Below are positions 1-10,371 of a DNA stretch of 64,000 nt, piece by piece. The stretch's first letter is position 1; every line of letters starts with the position of its first letter. The notes beneath the pieces are model-generated. The model searched no databases. It was given only the letters and a program-made list of their open reading frames with translations, and had not been told where the DNA came from. A program made the translations under genes and the position numbers. The stretch covers positions 930,001 through 994,000 of the forward strand of contig JAPDRO010000002.1 of NCBI GenBank assembly GCA_030247885.1. Reading direction: 5' to 3'. Origin of the DNA: Taxawa tesnikishii (nom. ined.) (lineage: Eukaryota > Ascomycota > Dothideomycetes > Dothideales).

Positions 1-13
1 CTAGGCCGTTGTA

Positions 14-73
14 TGTGATGTGATGTGATGTGATGTACTGTAGAGACAGAGACAGAGACGGAGACGGAGACGG
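14..73. repeat. Two adjoining microsatellites
   Basis: A run of about four TGTGA units (14-36) is followed by purine-rich GAGACA/GAGACG units (42-73). They lie upstream of the first gene. Simple repeats with no coding sign. Confidence 0.85.
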
Positions 74-109
74 GAGCTCTCGCGTCAGCTCCGGCCTTGG
101 CATCTTGTC

Positions 110-131
110 CATGTACGTAGCTACGTACATG
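110..131. repeat. Perfect 22-base palindrome
   Basis: The two 11-base halves are exact reverse complements around position 120/121, built on TACGTAG. It sits about 130 bases upstream of the OXNAD1-like start codon, so it could be a dimer-binding operator or a chance cruciform. Confidence 0.8.
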
Positions 132-263
132 TAGAGCCAAGTATGGAAGGTACTCGGTACTCGGTCCACGGTTCCCCGTCCTCTCCAACTTTCGCAAATC
201 AACACATTCATGCTCGTCTGCTACCACTAGCATCTTACTGACTCGAGATATACTGTAGTTGTC

Positions 264-1355
264 ATGTGTTCGATGTTCGCAAGGCAAACATTCCGGTCGC
301 TATCACGCCAGATAACCCGAGCGAACTTCACACAGCCACCTGCCGTTCCTTTGTTCAGCCGCCCGATGGCTACCGTCCGTGCCTCACTCAGCCATGAGGA
401 GCGAACCGCACAGGAACCAAGAGAGAATCGGATAGAGCCTGTCATTCTCTCACACATCAAGCCCGTCAACGAGACCATCCGCCTGTTGCGCCTCCAGTCA
501 GTCGATCCGCAGCACACGATCAAGGTCCGCTCAATCACAGACACACAGCGCCCGACGGTGCACTCAAAACTGACACGGGCATCTGACAGTAAAGTTTCTT
601 CCAGGACAATGGCTCGACGTCTTCATCCCCGGTCTTCACAAAGCCGGAGGCTTTACAATCACCTCGTCACCCGAGGAAGCTCGCCCAACCAGCAGCCGTC
701 CAGGGTACCTTGAGCTGGCTATTCAGGCAAGTACCAATCCGCCAGCCAGATGGTTGTGGAGACCAGAGTCGGACATTCTCGGTTCGCAACTTGTAGTGCG
801 CGCTGGAGGGAGCTTTGTCTGGCCACCACCTGCCGGAGCGGATGCTGTGGACCGCCTCGTCTTGATTGCAGGAGGTGTTGGTATCAAGTGACTCTCTCGT
901 CAAACCTCGTGCTTGAACACATAATCTAACCGACCGTCAGTCCGCTGATATCAATCTTCACTCATCTTATGAAGAGCTCACAACGTCCGCGGGAAATTCA
1001 CTTCATGTACGGTACCAAGGCTACCGGAAGTCCCATCAGAGCTTCCTCGATCTTGTTTCTGCCACGGATAATGGACCTGATTCAGACCGCAGAAGATCCG
1101 AATGTTAGCTTGGATCTCTTCTTGACAGGGCGGTCTAGGAAAGACGTTGGCTCTGGTATAGGACTTCCGGAGGGTGTCACTTGTGGTAGAATAACGGAAG
1201 CAGCTCTCGAAGCCGCTCTTGGGAAGGAGAACGACAGGGAACAGACTGTTTGTTACGTCTGTGGCCCACCGAGGATGACTGATAGCTTTGTTGACTACTT
1301 GCGAAGCCAGAAAGGGATGGATGAGAATAGGGTTCTATGTGAGAAGTGGTGGTGA
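264..1355 (+). CDS. OXNAD1-like NAD(P)H oxidoreductase, mitochondrial
   Basis: Ferredoxin-NADP reductase-type flavoprotein resembling oxidoreductase NAD-binding domain protein 1; the physiological partner of this family is poorly known. Likely exons are 264-524, 590-887 and 941-1355. The first about 35 residues are rich in Arg, Ser and Ala and lack acidic residues, suggesting mitochondrial import. GQWLDVFIPG and GGFTITSSP are the FAD-binding barrel signatures, LIAGGVGINPL is the NAD-binding P-loop, and the chain ends in the family-like C-terminal EKWW. Intron 2 (888-940) is canonical and in phase. Intron 1 is not: the GT at 525 gives a phase one base short of exon 2, so either one base is missing near 525 or a GC donor at 529 is used. 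A second in-frame Met lies at 273. Confidence 0.8.
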
Positions 1356-1672
1356 TGGAACAACGGCCACGAACGCTTTGCCATCGATGTTCTTTCACAT
1401 CGAACCATAATCTGGATATATGTCAGATCACTCAGATCCTCGACCAATCAATCCTACAACCGTATATATACAACTCGCAGCACTCTCTTTCATGTGATTC
1501 TCTCCCCACATGCCGGAAGCCTCGGCAGGAATAAACCCCAGCGGTCCCGGTCTTGCGTCAAGAGATCTCACAGTCTCCAGGCCTCTCTATCTTGCAAGGT
1601 TGATGCTCTGCTCAGCTTGTTGCACCCTCTCCTTTCCTCAGCCCGGCCTTCAACAACAGTACGTGTTCTACA
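1356..1672. other. Intergenic, 317 bases
   Basis: Lies between two genes on the same strand. It holds a TATATATA stretch near 1463-1470 and pyrimidine-rich leader sequence before the lipase ATG. No further gene seen. Confidence 0.5.
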
Positions 1673-2940
1673 ATGGCCACCGTTGAAGAAGGCTGGCACA
1701 CGACCTCGGACGGTACCAAGCTCTACACCAAGTCCTTCAAGGTCCGTCATTGGCACTCTTGGTCGTGCGCCAGTACTGACGCGCCCAGCTCCCATCACCC
1801 AAAGCACGCCTGCTCTTCGTCCACGGGTTCAGCGATCACTGTGTGTAGCCTACAACACCCACGCATCAGCACGGGCAGCACAGCGCGGTTTGCTAAGAGT
1901 TGATTTCCAGGCAACAACTACACCGACAACCTATTCCCTCGCCTCGCAGACCGAGGCATCGAAGTCATTTCCTTCGACCAACGGTAGGGTAACCCACCCA
2001 TGCCTTTTTTTTTTTTCGATTTCCCCAATCCAGCTTTCCCCTCCTCGCTCACGCAAAAAAAAAACACACACACAACCTGACATATCTCACCCAGAGGCTG
2101 GGGCCGCTCAGTCAAGCAACCCTCGGACCGCGGCCTCACCGGGCCAACCCCAACCGTCCTCGCCGACATAACCTCGATGCTGCGCACGCTCCTCCCATCA
2201 CCCGCGCCGCTCTTCCTCATGGGCCACTCCATGGGCGGCGGCGAGGTCCTGACCTACGGCGCCCAGGGCCCATCGGACACGCTACGGCAGATCCGCGGCA
2301 TGCTGGCCGAAGCGCCCCTGATAGCGCTCCACCCCTCGACGCGACCGTGGCGGGGCACGGTGATGGCGGGCCGGCTGGCGGGGAGGATCGCGCCGCACCT
2401 GAAGATGGTGAACCGGCTCGACTCGCAATGGCTCTCGCGCGACCCGCAGCGCAACAGGGACTGGGAAGCCGATCCCCTGTGCCACGACACGGGCACGCTC
2501 GAGGGGTTGGCGGGGATGCTGGATCGCGGCGAGGGGCTCGAGGGGGCAGTGTGATGGTCCCGGAGGGCGTGAACGAGGGCGGGAAGACGAGGTTGTGGAT
2601 CGGTCATGGGACGGGGGACCGGGTGAACGATTACGAGGGCAGCAGGAGGTTTTTCGACGCGTGTCCCGTGGCGGATAAGGAGTTGAGGACGTACGACGGG
2701 TGGTACCACAACTGTGAGTCGGCCTTTGTCTGCTTTGCTGAAGAGCGGTAGGAAAGGAGAGCAGAGGATGAGGGTGCTTGCGAAGGGGGATGGATGAATG
2801 AATGAATCATGCTGATGAGGGAATGCACAGTGCATATCGAACCAGGCGAGGATCAGATCACGTTCGCCAACGATGTCGCCAAGTGGATACTCGACCGAGC
2901 AGACGCCTCCGCCGATGAGGGATCCAGGTCGAAGCTTTGA
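1673..2940 (+). CDS. Monoglyceride lipase (alpha/beta hydrolase, Yju3/MGLL type)
   Basis: Serine hydrolase that splits monoacylglycerols to glycerol and fatty acid, usually on lipid droplets or membranes. Exons fit 1673-1741, 1789-1840, 1911-1983, 2095-2713 and 2831-2940, with all junctions in phase. Visible motifs: LLFVHGFSDH (oxyanion-side HG), the nucleophile elbow GHSMGG near 2221, the acid in GHGTGDRV near 2600, and the catalytic His in the YHNLHIE segment across the last intron. Intron 3 contains a T12 and an A10 tract. The frame breaks at the G5 run 2542-2546: a sixth G would join the two halves through LEGGSVMVPEG. With no other damage, a consensus error is likelier than a pseudogene. 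Confidence 0.85.
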
Positions 2941-3465
2941 GAGGCGCATATCGAGTTCCGGGGTATGATGCGATATACCAGGGCGGGGAATTGGATATAG
3001 ACAGTACTCTTCATTGAGTGGAGTTATACGAGCAACGTGATAATGGGGTATACCGATCCGCAGCAGTTCCCATCCTTGCTTCCCAGCCAACGCCAACACG
3101 AACGAAAGCTTTGTCAAAACGGAATGTCAGCCATCTGCCCTTCTGGCCCAGCTGCACGCCCGAAGCCTCTATTGTCCTCTACCGACAACCCCTGCGGCGC
3201 AAGGCATGTCTGCCCCGCTCCACCTTGAGATTGGCCAGCAGCGCCCACGCGGCGCCACACTACTCGGCACGACTCTCAATTCCTTTATCCGAACACTGCT
3301 GCGAGATTTCTCCGAAGATGCAGGTTGTACGGGACTCGTAGAGCGCATAGCTTTGGTGAGGAAGCAGCTGTCGTGATGCTGCCGTTGCATCCACTGCGCC
3401 TGATGCCGGACCAGCCCACAGAGCATGTCGTGCGAAAACACGTCACACTCTAGGTTCATGACCGC
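2941..3465. other. Convergent intergenic region, 525 bases
   Basis: Space between the 3' ends of the lipase and the Zn2Cys6 regulator. ORFs here have no conserved look. Expected to hold both 3' untranslated regions and polyadenylation sites. Confidence 0.5.
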
Positions 3466-5363
3466 TCAACCCTGAGAATCGTATCTGCTCAAGCCCTGCA
3501 CACCCGGGTATCCACTGCTAGCAGGGTCCTCGTACATCGACTGCTGCACCGGCCCCATGGTCGGCAAACCCGAGGCGTACGGTGTTGTCTGTGACATGGC
3601 AATTGCGTGGCCACCGCTGCGTCCACCTCCTATGCTCATTTCCGGGTATTGAAACGGCTGAACCGGGACGACAGGAGCCAGCGGTGGGCTCCCGAACGGT
3701 GTGGAATTGTGCGAGTTGGGATTGCTGCTGTGGGAGTCGTAGACTTCCTCGATGTGGCCCCGCGTACTGCTGGGGGCGGACGTGATCGCGTAGCCTGGAG
3801 TGGGGAGCGCGGGCATCGTCTCGTTAATCTTGGAGAGCAGGAGAGGCAGGTAGCGCTGCTGGCCACCGCGGAGGCTAGAGATGAGCGAGAGGAACTGGTT
3901 TAGATAATCGCGCGGGCCATATTCGAAGGTGTGTGGCTCGAAAGGGACGCAGGACATGACGTCGGTAAGAGTGCAGGCCACGTCGAACAGTTTCTCGATC
4001 TGTGCAAGGTGTGAGCAAAGGGTCGCAAGGCCGCAGGATGAGATCAACGAAGCCGTACCAATCCAATACCGTGAACCTCCATGGCCTGTTGTGAAAAATT
4101 GCTCGACACTGCAACAAGGTCGCGCGAGATCTCAATTGGGTACTTGAAGCTCAGAGCGTTATCCGCAGCGGCTGAGGACAGGAAACCATGGCTTATGGAG
4201 AGTTGCCAGACCATGGTACGCAGCCATTGCTGTGAAACTCGCAGATCAACTGCTTGGCTCTCGGTGCTGTGAAGATAGGCTGGGAGGGCATCTGAAAGTT
4301 GGTTTTGAAGCTGCGCAAGCCATTCCGTGCTACACCCAATCCTGGCTTTGTTCCACAATCCTACAAATGTATCATCGAAAGGCTTGAAAAGGTTGACGAG
4401 GTGGATGAATCCGCTGAGTTCGACCGTCTCCGCGGGGTCCTCTTCGAGAGTCGGAAGGGCGATGGTAGCATGCAGTGTGAGCGGCCGGTGTCGCTGGAGC
4501 GCGTAAGCCCTAATGGAAGTCAGCGAAGGCCTTGAACACTCAGGTCTTGTGCGACGAAACTACCTCTCAGTGATGAACAGCAGCCAGTATAGCCGCCTTC
4601 TTCTAGCGCTTTCGAGCTTGTCTGAGATGTCGTAAGATGCTTCGTCTTGCATGCCCATAAGCTGTGCTAAGGTGGTCGCCTCTCGAAGATGGAACCATGC
4701 AGTGTTGTGCTTGTCCAGGCAGAAGTGGCTTCCGAAAAAGAAGAACGAAGTGATAACGGACCACATGGTGGGGTTCTCTACATAGTCGTAACCTTTCCGA
4801 ACGCGAAGGCCTTCTTGTAGTATGGTGTGTCCGAGGGCCAGACTTGCATTCGGATTCGCGTCCGTATCGGGTATGATATGAGCCGGAAGGACCATGTTGG
4901 GCTGGATCAACATGTACGAGCAGAGCGATGCAGCAAGGCAGTACGCCTCTATCGAGGTCTCCATCTGGCCAATAGTCTCGCCGACCTTTTGGCGGTGCAA
5001 GATAGGCTGTGTCGGATACATGTATGCGAAGAAGTAGTCGACGCACGAGGTGATCAGCTCCATGGTAAGTAGGCCGGGGGTTCGCGCGTAGGTTGCTTGC
5101 ATTGCGCCATCGAAACCGAAGCCTGGCCTCGAGGCGGCGAGTTGCGACTGGCGTTGGGTTTCGCGGAGTTCAGATATGACCTTTGCCCTGCTTCCCTTCG
5201 GACCCTTTTTCTGTGGGATGGCATTGTATGTACAAGTCAGACCGGCTGCTGTACAGTTCTTGCACGGACGGGTGCCGTCTCCGATACATTTGACCTTCCT
5301 CTTGTGGCAGCAATCGCACGCCCGCTTCACGGCGGTTGTTGAAGGCGAAACAGAGTCCGGCAT
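3466..5363 (-). CDS. Zn2Cys6 fungal transcription factor
   Basis: Nuclear DNA-binding regulator of about 594 residues. Exons 5363-4564, 4509-4059 and 3999-3466 join in phase with GT-AG introns. Near the N-terminus a C-X2-C-X6-C-X7-C-X2-C-X6-C binuclear cluster starts at ACDCCHKRKVKC and is followed by the basic linker QKKGPKGSRAK. The middle (residues about 110-400) is the fungal-specific regulatory domain, with landmarks PTQPILHR, EAYCLAASLC and ARRRRLYWLLFITERAYAL. The C-terminal 120 residues are Pro/Ser/Gly/Gln-rich and may activate transcription. I chose the Met at 5363; Mets at 5375 and 5423 are in frame. No enzyme cluster adjoins it, so its target pathway cannot be told from context. 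Confidence 0.9.
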
Positions 5364-7261
5364 GATAAATGGCATGAGACAGGTCTCCTGGAGCAAAATC
5401 TCCAAGAGAGCAGAGCGGGACAATAAAAGGGAAATCAGTATAGGAAATATGTCAAGAGCAACGACGGGCGTGAGGGTCGGGGTTGATGCAAAGAAGAGTT
5501 GTGGAGGGCTTTCCCGCTGTGAGCCGGCGTTGGCCTGAAGCCGTCAAAAGCCTAGACCCGCAGTGGCAGAAGCTGCAACCCAACAAAACAAGCAGGGCGC
5601 TCTGCGGGCTAGCAACGACGATGATGCAGGAACAATAGAGGTAGCTATGCAGGGCTCGGTGCAGGGAGCTGCGTTGCTGCACACAGAATAGAAACGAAAC
5701 GCCGGAACCGCTGCGAAAAATCTGAGACTAGGTGGGCAGGGCAGGGTAAAGTGCGGCAAAGGCGCCCCAACCCGAAAAGGCTCGCGTGCTGGGAGCCTCC
5801 ACCGTTGCTCTCGCGTTTAAGTAATAAAATCATGGTGTTTGTAATCAAGGCTGATAGATGCTTGCGAAACAGGAACAGAAACGAGAAAACCTACGGTGTT
5901 GAGCGCGATCGGGTTTCTGAGCACTGAAGTACGTGTGCTTGGTACGAGTGCACCGTACGAGGACTGTTGGCTAGCATGGAAGACTTGGTTTTGAGCGGCG
6001 CGCAGGGGCTGGACTGGAGATGGTGATGCACATGTTCCAAAACAGGCTCGCGACAGACTCTGCCAACCGCACTATGGCAACGCGCTTGATGGTGCAATGC
6101 TGCCCCGTTGATTGTTGCTAGTCGAAGTTTCGGTGGTCGGTGCGGCGGAATTTGACGGCGATGACACGGCTTGGCGATGCAGCAATCGGCCCGTTAGACG
6201 CAGGCGCTGTGCCTCTCCTCGGACGGCACGGATGGTGGTGGCCGCTTCGCTCAAGCGATGCAACGATTCTTGGACCCAGGCCCATGTTCTGGTTGCGGTA
6301 TGGCCCGTAGAGATGGTCAGGTCGTTGATCCTGTGCCGTGTCCTCTCATCCTGCGGCCACTCGTCCGGGCCGTCCTTGTCTCATGGACTCCTGATGTGCG
6401 GTGAAGTGAATGAAGTTGCTCCTGGTTCGCGCCGCTCGTGACTTCTGCAGTCAACCCGTATGCACCTGTGGTTAGCCATCGTGACCGAGTCGTTATCTGG
6501 ATATTGTTTGCACGCTACTGCACTGTTCTCGACAGCACCTCCGCTGCCCTCTTGCTGTGGCCTCCGGGCAGCTGGTTGTCGTTGCAGCAGTTCGGTGCAG
6601 TCCTCGAGACGCACTCGGGGAGAGGAATCCTTTGTATTTCAGCGCTGGCAAGGGCCTCTTCCTAAAGGGCCGTTTCCGAAGTAGACTACTTATCGACTCG
6701 CGGCAGAAATGCACCGAGGATTTCGGTCTCCGGTCGGCGCTCTACATCTTGGGCGTTTGATAGATGGATTTATCCATCCTTCCAGATAATGCAGTTCTTT
6801 TCGAAGCTATTCAGGCGTTGCGATTGGCTCAGAATCCAACCTCGGCGTGTTTAACCGATTTAACCGGATGACTTTATCCCGAATCTGAAGATATGCTTCG
6901 AGTAGTGCCATCCACGCTGGTCGTCGTTTCGCTACAATTACGGCGTACGCATCTGACAGTGCTCGTCGCCAGCACGTGTTCTTGTGCGTGTTGAGAAGCG
7001 AACGTTGCATCACTTCAGGAGCCAGGTCTGTGTTGTGTTGTTGGAGCGTTCTACGAAAGCCCTAAGCTGTGATTTGCTACAACAGCCAAGTAATATATGT
7101 TCCATCATACGCCGGAAAAATCACAGGCATACATCCACGCAAAGATGGAAATTCATCTCCAAAGCGGTATACTGAGAAGTATGGAAACTACCGGTTGCTT
7201 AATTTTCCGTACCAGGACACCTTAGGTCCTCCCCTCGATACAACACGCTAAGTCCTTCTGT
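5364..7261. other. Long gene-free region upstream of the Zn2Cys6 gene
   Basis: 1.9 kb with only short unconvincing ORFs. The first several hundred bases are likely promoter and leader of the regulator. From about 6740 to 7250 the sequence is more AT-rich and its short ORFs have no recognisable product; an old, unidentifiable insertion is possible but unsupported. Confidence 0.45.
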
Positions 7262-7836
7262 TCAAAGGAATTTGTTGGCCTCCCTATCCACGAACTGATC
7301 GACTACACCGTCCGCGCCAGCAGGCACACCCTCCTTGGTCATGAACTGGTTAACCTCTGTCCTCATTCATCAGCACCACGTTCCCAAACTCCCACACTCG
7401 ACATAGACAATCGTGGTCGGAATGACATACCTTGGTTGATCATACCGTCCTCGCCACCCTGCTTCAACTCGCTCATGAATCCACCACCGCTGCTGCCACT
7501 GCTCTGCTGCTGACCTCCCATACCACCAGACTGGCTCGTGTCCTGCTGTCCGCCAAATCCTCCGCCAGACTGGTTGTCGTAGCTTCCTCCCTGTTGGTCG
7601 TAGCCACCACTCTGTTGGTTGTCATAGCCGCCCTGGCCCATGCCGCCAGACGAGCCGTAGTTGTCGCCTCCCTGGCCGCCAAAGCCACCATTGCCGCCGC
7701 TCTGCTGGTCAAAGCCTCCGCCTTGCTGGTTGTCGTAACCGCCGCCTTGCTGGCTGTCGTAGCCGCCGCCCCGCTGATTACCGGAGCCGGAGAAGTCCTG
7801 CTCTAGACGCTCTGCTTCCTGCATAAATCCGGACAT
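7262..7836 (-). CDS. Glycine/glutamine-rich repeat protein with conserved tail
   Basis: Small protein of about 166 residues in two exons, 7836-7431 and 7356-7262, joined in phase (G|AG). After MSGFMQEAERLEQDF come about ten loose repeats of the type GGYDNQQGG, giving a chain of mainly Gly, Gln, Asp, Asn, Tyr and Ser that must be disordered. The end is different: FMSELKQGGEDGMINQ runs across the intron into EVNQFMTKEGVPAGADGVVDQFVDREANKF, an amphipathic, folded-looking module. The intron separates these two parts. No signal peptide or membrane segment. The composition recalls low-complexity proteins that phase-separate or protect during stress, but I do not recognise a characterised family. 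Confidence 0.8.
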
Positions 7837-8567
7837 TTTGATTTGACGTTGGTTTTGTTGAGGCTATGTTAGGGAGTCTAGATACTCGGCTGTCTGGATA
7901 GATGGAATGTAGTAGATAGGATGAGCAAGGACAACTAATTTGCAAGCTGCACGCCTGCTTATAAACAGCCGTGTTGACATGACGTATGTCGATTGCATGC
8001 TTTGGACGGCACAAAGACTTGCATGAACTTGCATGAGTCGACTCTCACTGGCTCAATGACTGAGATAGCACGTTCTATGAGTACCAGTTCTTGTTCTCAA
8101 GGGTTAGATTATGACGCCAAGCGGCCAAGCAACACGTCAAGCCTCGTCAAGCTCCACGTTGAAAGCTTGATTTTGCAACGTGGGGAAACGCAAGTAATGG
8201 AGATCAGGAAGGCTAGACCGTGACACGTGCAGCTATCGATTGCAACAATCAATGTACTAATTACTAAACACAGGCTCAAGTAGTCACTACTGCTTCTACA
8301 GAAGAAAGGCCAGCTCTGCAGGCAAAGAAGTGAATGGAGCAAGTACTGCATGGTGACTTTGGACTTGGCATTCCCAAGAAAAGGTCTATCATCTACAGCG
8401 CGGCTGCAAACCATGATGCCACTTGTATTTTAGGACGGCGTCGACGGGCGTGAACATAGAAGGCGCAATCTGCGATGACGGTCGATGCATTGAAGAGCTA
8501 TGGTACAGGTGCAGTAGATCTTTGATCTTCCTAGCAATAAATACAGTCCTCCCAACTGGTCTACTTA
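7837..8567. other. Intergenic, 731 bases
   Basis: Promoter of the glycine-rich gene and 3' flank of the methyltransferase gene, both on the minus strand. Short ORFs on both strands lack any conserved feature. Confidence 0.45.
7957..7964 (-). promoter_or_regulatory. TATA-like element before the glycine-rich gene
   Basis: TTTATAAG on the minus strand, about 120 bases upstream of the start codon at 7836. Position and sequence suit a TATA box of a strongly regulated gene; not proven. Confidence 0.35.
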
Positions 8568-10110
8568 TCAAGCAGCCGTGTCCTGGGCCACGGGGTCAGT
8601 AGTGTTCCTCGTCTTCTTGAACACACCCAGGAACCCTCCCCCAACGATCCTCTCTCCAACTTTGGGTCTGCAGACAAGCGACCATTCAGCTTGCCGGTTA
8701 CCGGATTCGGCCGACACTTGCTCGCCGTCCCTTGTGACCTCTTCGCCTCCCATGCCTGATTCACGGATCTTTGCGAGCTCCTCCTCCCTCAAAGCCGCGC
8801 GTGGCCGCACCGCTCGCACATCCCATTCCCTTCCGCCGCTCGTCGCGTTGGTGCCGAGCTCAACCACCTGCTCGAGGTACAGCGGCAGGCCGTCCTGCCT
8901 GATCCTCTGAAGGCATTCAGCAACCTGGGTGATGGAAGGGTTGAAGACGATGAGGGTTCCGTCTGTGTACATAGCAGAGGCGACGGTGGCGAGGTGGTTC
9001 GCCGTCGCCGGGAGGTCTAGGAAGGCGTGAGTCAGGAATGGTGAAGGCGAAGGGTTCCCTTGTCGGGAATTGGTTTCAGCGCGACGGGCAAGCTCAGCTT
9101 GAACCCATCCACTAACGTTGCCGACGTGGAAGTCAACGTTGTCAGCATAAATCCCATGCCGGAAGCCACGCACAATCTTGGCTGCGTGTTGAGAGAACTT
9201 TGCGCTCACGTCGATGGTGTGAATGACGGCTGTCCTCGAGGATCGCCACATGCTCCATTCATCCTCGGCTGTTTCTGAGCCGCTGGCGTAGCCCTCATCA
9301 CCGCCTTCGGCAGCTGCTGCATCAGGCGTTTCGCTCTCTACCGGAGCGACATCTGGCTTTGCAGCGTTAGCCGCATGGATGGCCCGGCTCAGATGTAGAG
9401 TGAGCGCTCCATGGCCCGTCCCGGCCTCCAAAATCTCTAGCCTCTCTTCCGGCGCTGGAGGCCCACTGGAGCGAGGCGGAGAGACGTGAAAGTCAAACAA
9501 GCTCACGATAAGATTGGCATCGGCAGGATAGATCTGGAAAGGAATGAGTAACTGTTTAGTCTGCAGTGCCAAATTGAGATTCGGCACACTGACGGGCGTG
9601 ACGAGGCGTCTGCTAAACCTGATGTATTCCCTAAAGAAACATCATGGATTCTAAATTCGGCGCCCGAGCTACTCTTAACAACGTCGCGTGGACGCTTGCC
9701 TATGATGTCGGCGTGGCTCAAGACGCCCTTGTGAGTTTGGATCTTAACAGCAGGTGACAGCGGCTTTACTATGATGGGCTGGGCAGATGGATCTGATTTT
9801 GGACGAAGAATAGCAAGATCGGATTCTACGCGGCTTTCAATAACTCAGATCGGAGAGTGAATGATGGTGTTATACCTACCTGCAAAAATCTTGTGGTATC
9901 TTCTCCGGGCGGCAAACGGAACAGCGTGATATTGCTGTAACAAACTCGGGCCCGCGCGAATTGCACGTGTACTGCAGTGCATATGTGATCCGTCTCAGCC
10001 GTTTGATCAGAAGTTACGCTAGGTTGAAATACTGAATCTAATCGCATGTATATGTACATACAAAATGTCGCAGAAAAAGACAGCTTTGATTCGCCGAGGC
10101 CGGAACCCAT
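8568..10110 (-). CDS. Trm61/Gcd14-type tRNA (adenine-58-N1) methyltransferase-like protein
   Basis: SAM-dependent methyltransferase of the family that makes m1A58 in tRNA; divergence from the cytosolic subunit suggests a mitochondrial or TRMT61B-like member. Exons: about 10110-9876, 9825-9594 and 9533-8568. The middle exon carries HADIIGKRPRDVV, a family hallmark; the next begins IYPADANLIVSLFD, followed by the SAM-binding EILEAGTGHGALTLHLS. An acidic low-complexity insert lies between the first two SAM-fold elements, and FLDLPA matches the substrate-side motif. The frame breaks at 9629-9631 (one base short), between HDVSLG and EYIRFSRRLVTP. The first exon's start is unsure; Mets at 10110 and 10047 are possible. 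It shares a 261-base divergent promoter with the phosphoesterase. Confidence 0.75.
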
Positions 10111-10371
10111 GTCAGGGGACTCCTTCTGGGCTAGCGGAGATCTGATCTACTAGTATTCGCGTGAAACATGGTGCACCCAGCTACAAACCATTACCCCTAT
10201 ACAGGCCGTCACTGATTCATCTTTGGTACTCGGCGCTGACCGAGTTAGAGACCTGAGCTGAAGCTGGATCAAAAAGCGCTGTAATTGTTCGATGCGGATG
10301 ACCGCTCACAGAAGCAACCAGCAGCAGAGCAGCGAGCAGCGTTGCTCGCACATCTGTATGTACCGGGAAAA

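Noticed and set aside
1494-2171. 225-residue ORF on the plus strand
   Set aside because: Reads through lipase introns in the wrong frame; Ser/Pro/Thr-rich and not conserved-looking.
2254-3117. 287-residue ORF on the minus strand
   Set aside because: Lies antisense to the lipase exons, with skewed composition and no conserved sequence; a shadow of a GC-rich gene.
6740-7250. Possible transposase remnant
   Set aside because: AT-richer DNA and a short ORF hinted at an old element, but there are no inverted repeats, target duplications or recognisable motif.
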